5,677 nucleotides of DNA. Source: a bacterium (GTDB lineage: Bacteria; Cyanobacteriota; Sericytochromatia; S15B-MN24; VGJW01). Made by a program: the position numbers and the translations under genes. The notes under the pieces were generated by a model. That model ran no database searches and was not told where the DNA came from. It was given only the letters and a program-made list of their open reading frames with translations. The stretch spans positions 1 through 5,677 of the forward strand of contig JAJYIO010000204.1 of NCBI GenBank assembly GCA_021790035.1, in the 5' to 3' direction. Positions 5,400-5,677 of the stretch are shown in pieces. Position 1 is the stretch's first letter. Each line of letters begins with the position of its first letter.

Positions 5400-5677
5400 C
5401 GGACCTCGACAAGCAGGCGTACAGCTCGGTACGATTCGGCCCGCTGGCCGGCGCGGCCGGTGGCGGGGACCCGGTCCGGTCGAACCTCGACCTGCTGCGC
5501 GACATCCGACTGACCGTGACGGTCGAGCTCGGCCGCACCAGCCTGCCCCTGCGCGAGGTCATGAAGCTGGTCGAGGGAAGCGTGATCGAGCTGGATCAGC
5601 TGGCCGGCGATCCCGTGCACGTCTACGTCGCCGGGAAGGTGGTGGCCGACGGGGAGGTCGTCGTCCTCGGCGCCAAC
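5396..5677 (+). CDS. fliN: Flagellar motor switch protein FliN (3' end cut by window edge)
   Basis: FliN forms the base of the C-ring and helps dock export substrates. The visible 94 residues start at GTG 5396. About 30 variable residues precede a SpoA domain that matches FliN closely: NLDLLRDIRLTVTVELGRT, then a LPLREVMKLVEGSVIELDQLAG stretch (read with its start at about residue 53), then VHVYVAGKVVADGEVVVLG. The N-D-L-L, V-E-L-G-R-T, G-S-V-I-x-L-D and G-E-V-V-V positions are diagnostic. The closing R-I-T-x-I strand, typically within the next 20-30 residues, is beyond the edge. There is no CheC-like N-terminal domain, so it is FliN rather than FliY. The GTGA overlap with the membrane-SpoA gene and a strong Shine-Dalgarno site point to translational coupling. 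Confidence 0.93.
   Translation, partial: MTDLDKQAYSSVRFGPLAGAAGGGDPVRSNLDLLRDIRLTVTVELGRTSLPLREVMKLVEGSVIELDQLAGDPVHVYVAGKVVADGEVVVLGAN

Noticed and set aside
3102..5677. Injectisome (SctQ-type) reading of the SpoA genes
   Set aside because: flgD and flgE lie directly upstream and the last gene matches flagellar FliN closely, so a flagellar motor is the better explanation.

Overview
The window is a GC-rich (roughly two-thirds G+C) piece of a bacterial flagellar locus. On the right, five genes point rightward: flgD (hook cap), flgE (hook), a fliM-like switch gene, an unnamed gene for a multi-pass membrane protein ending in a SpoA (FliN-type) domain, and fliN, which is cut by the right edge. 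On the left, a divergent gene on the minus strand encodes a protein with a signal-like N-terminus and HEAT repeats; its C-terminus runs off the left edge. A roughly 400-base intergenic region separates the two directions and holds three clear inverted repeats, plus a 16-codon leader ORF whose stop overlaps the flgD start.

The organism cannot be named from this sequence. Strong Shine-Dalgarno sites, GTG and possibly TTG starts, and GC-rich third codon positions indicate a high-GC bacterium. The short FlgD (140 aa, without the C-terminal domains of enteric FlgD), the 382-aa hook protein, and a FliM without the usual CheY-binding N-terminal motif argue against a close relative of the enteric model systems.

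Functionally, flgD and flgE build the extracellular hook. The next three genes all carry a SpoA domain, the fold from which the cytoplasmic C-ring (switch complex) is built in FliM and FliN. The first two are 3 bp apart and the last two overlap as GTGA, so they are probably co-translated and their products likely meet. The middle one is the most interesting object here: about six predicted membrane helices, a roughly 100-residue cytoplasmic linker, then a SpoA domain. Its predicted topology puts the SpoA domain in the cytoplasm, where the C-ring sits. I infer a membrane-tethered switch or export-gate component; I know of no described flagellar protein with this architecture. No rRNA, tRNA, CRISPR array, insertion sequence or convincing rho-independent terminator was seen.
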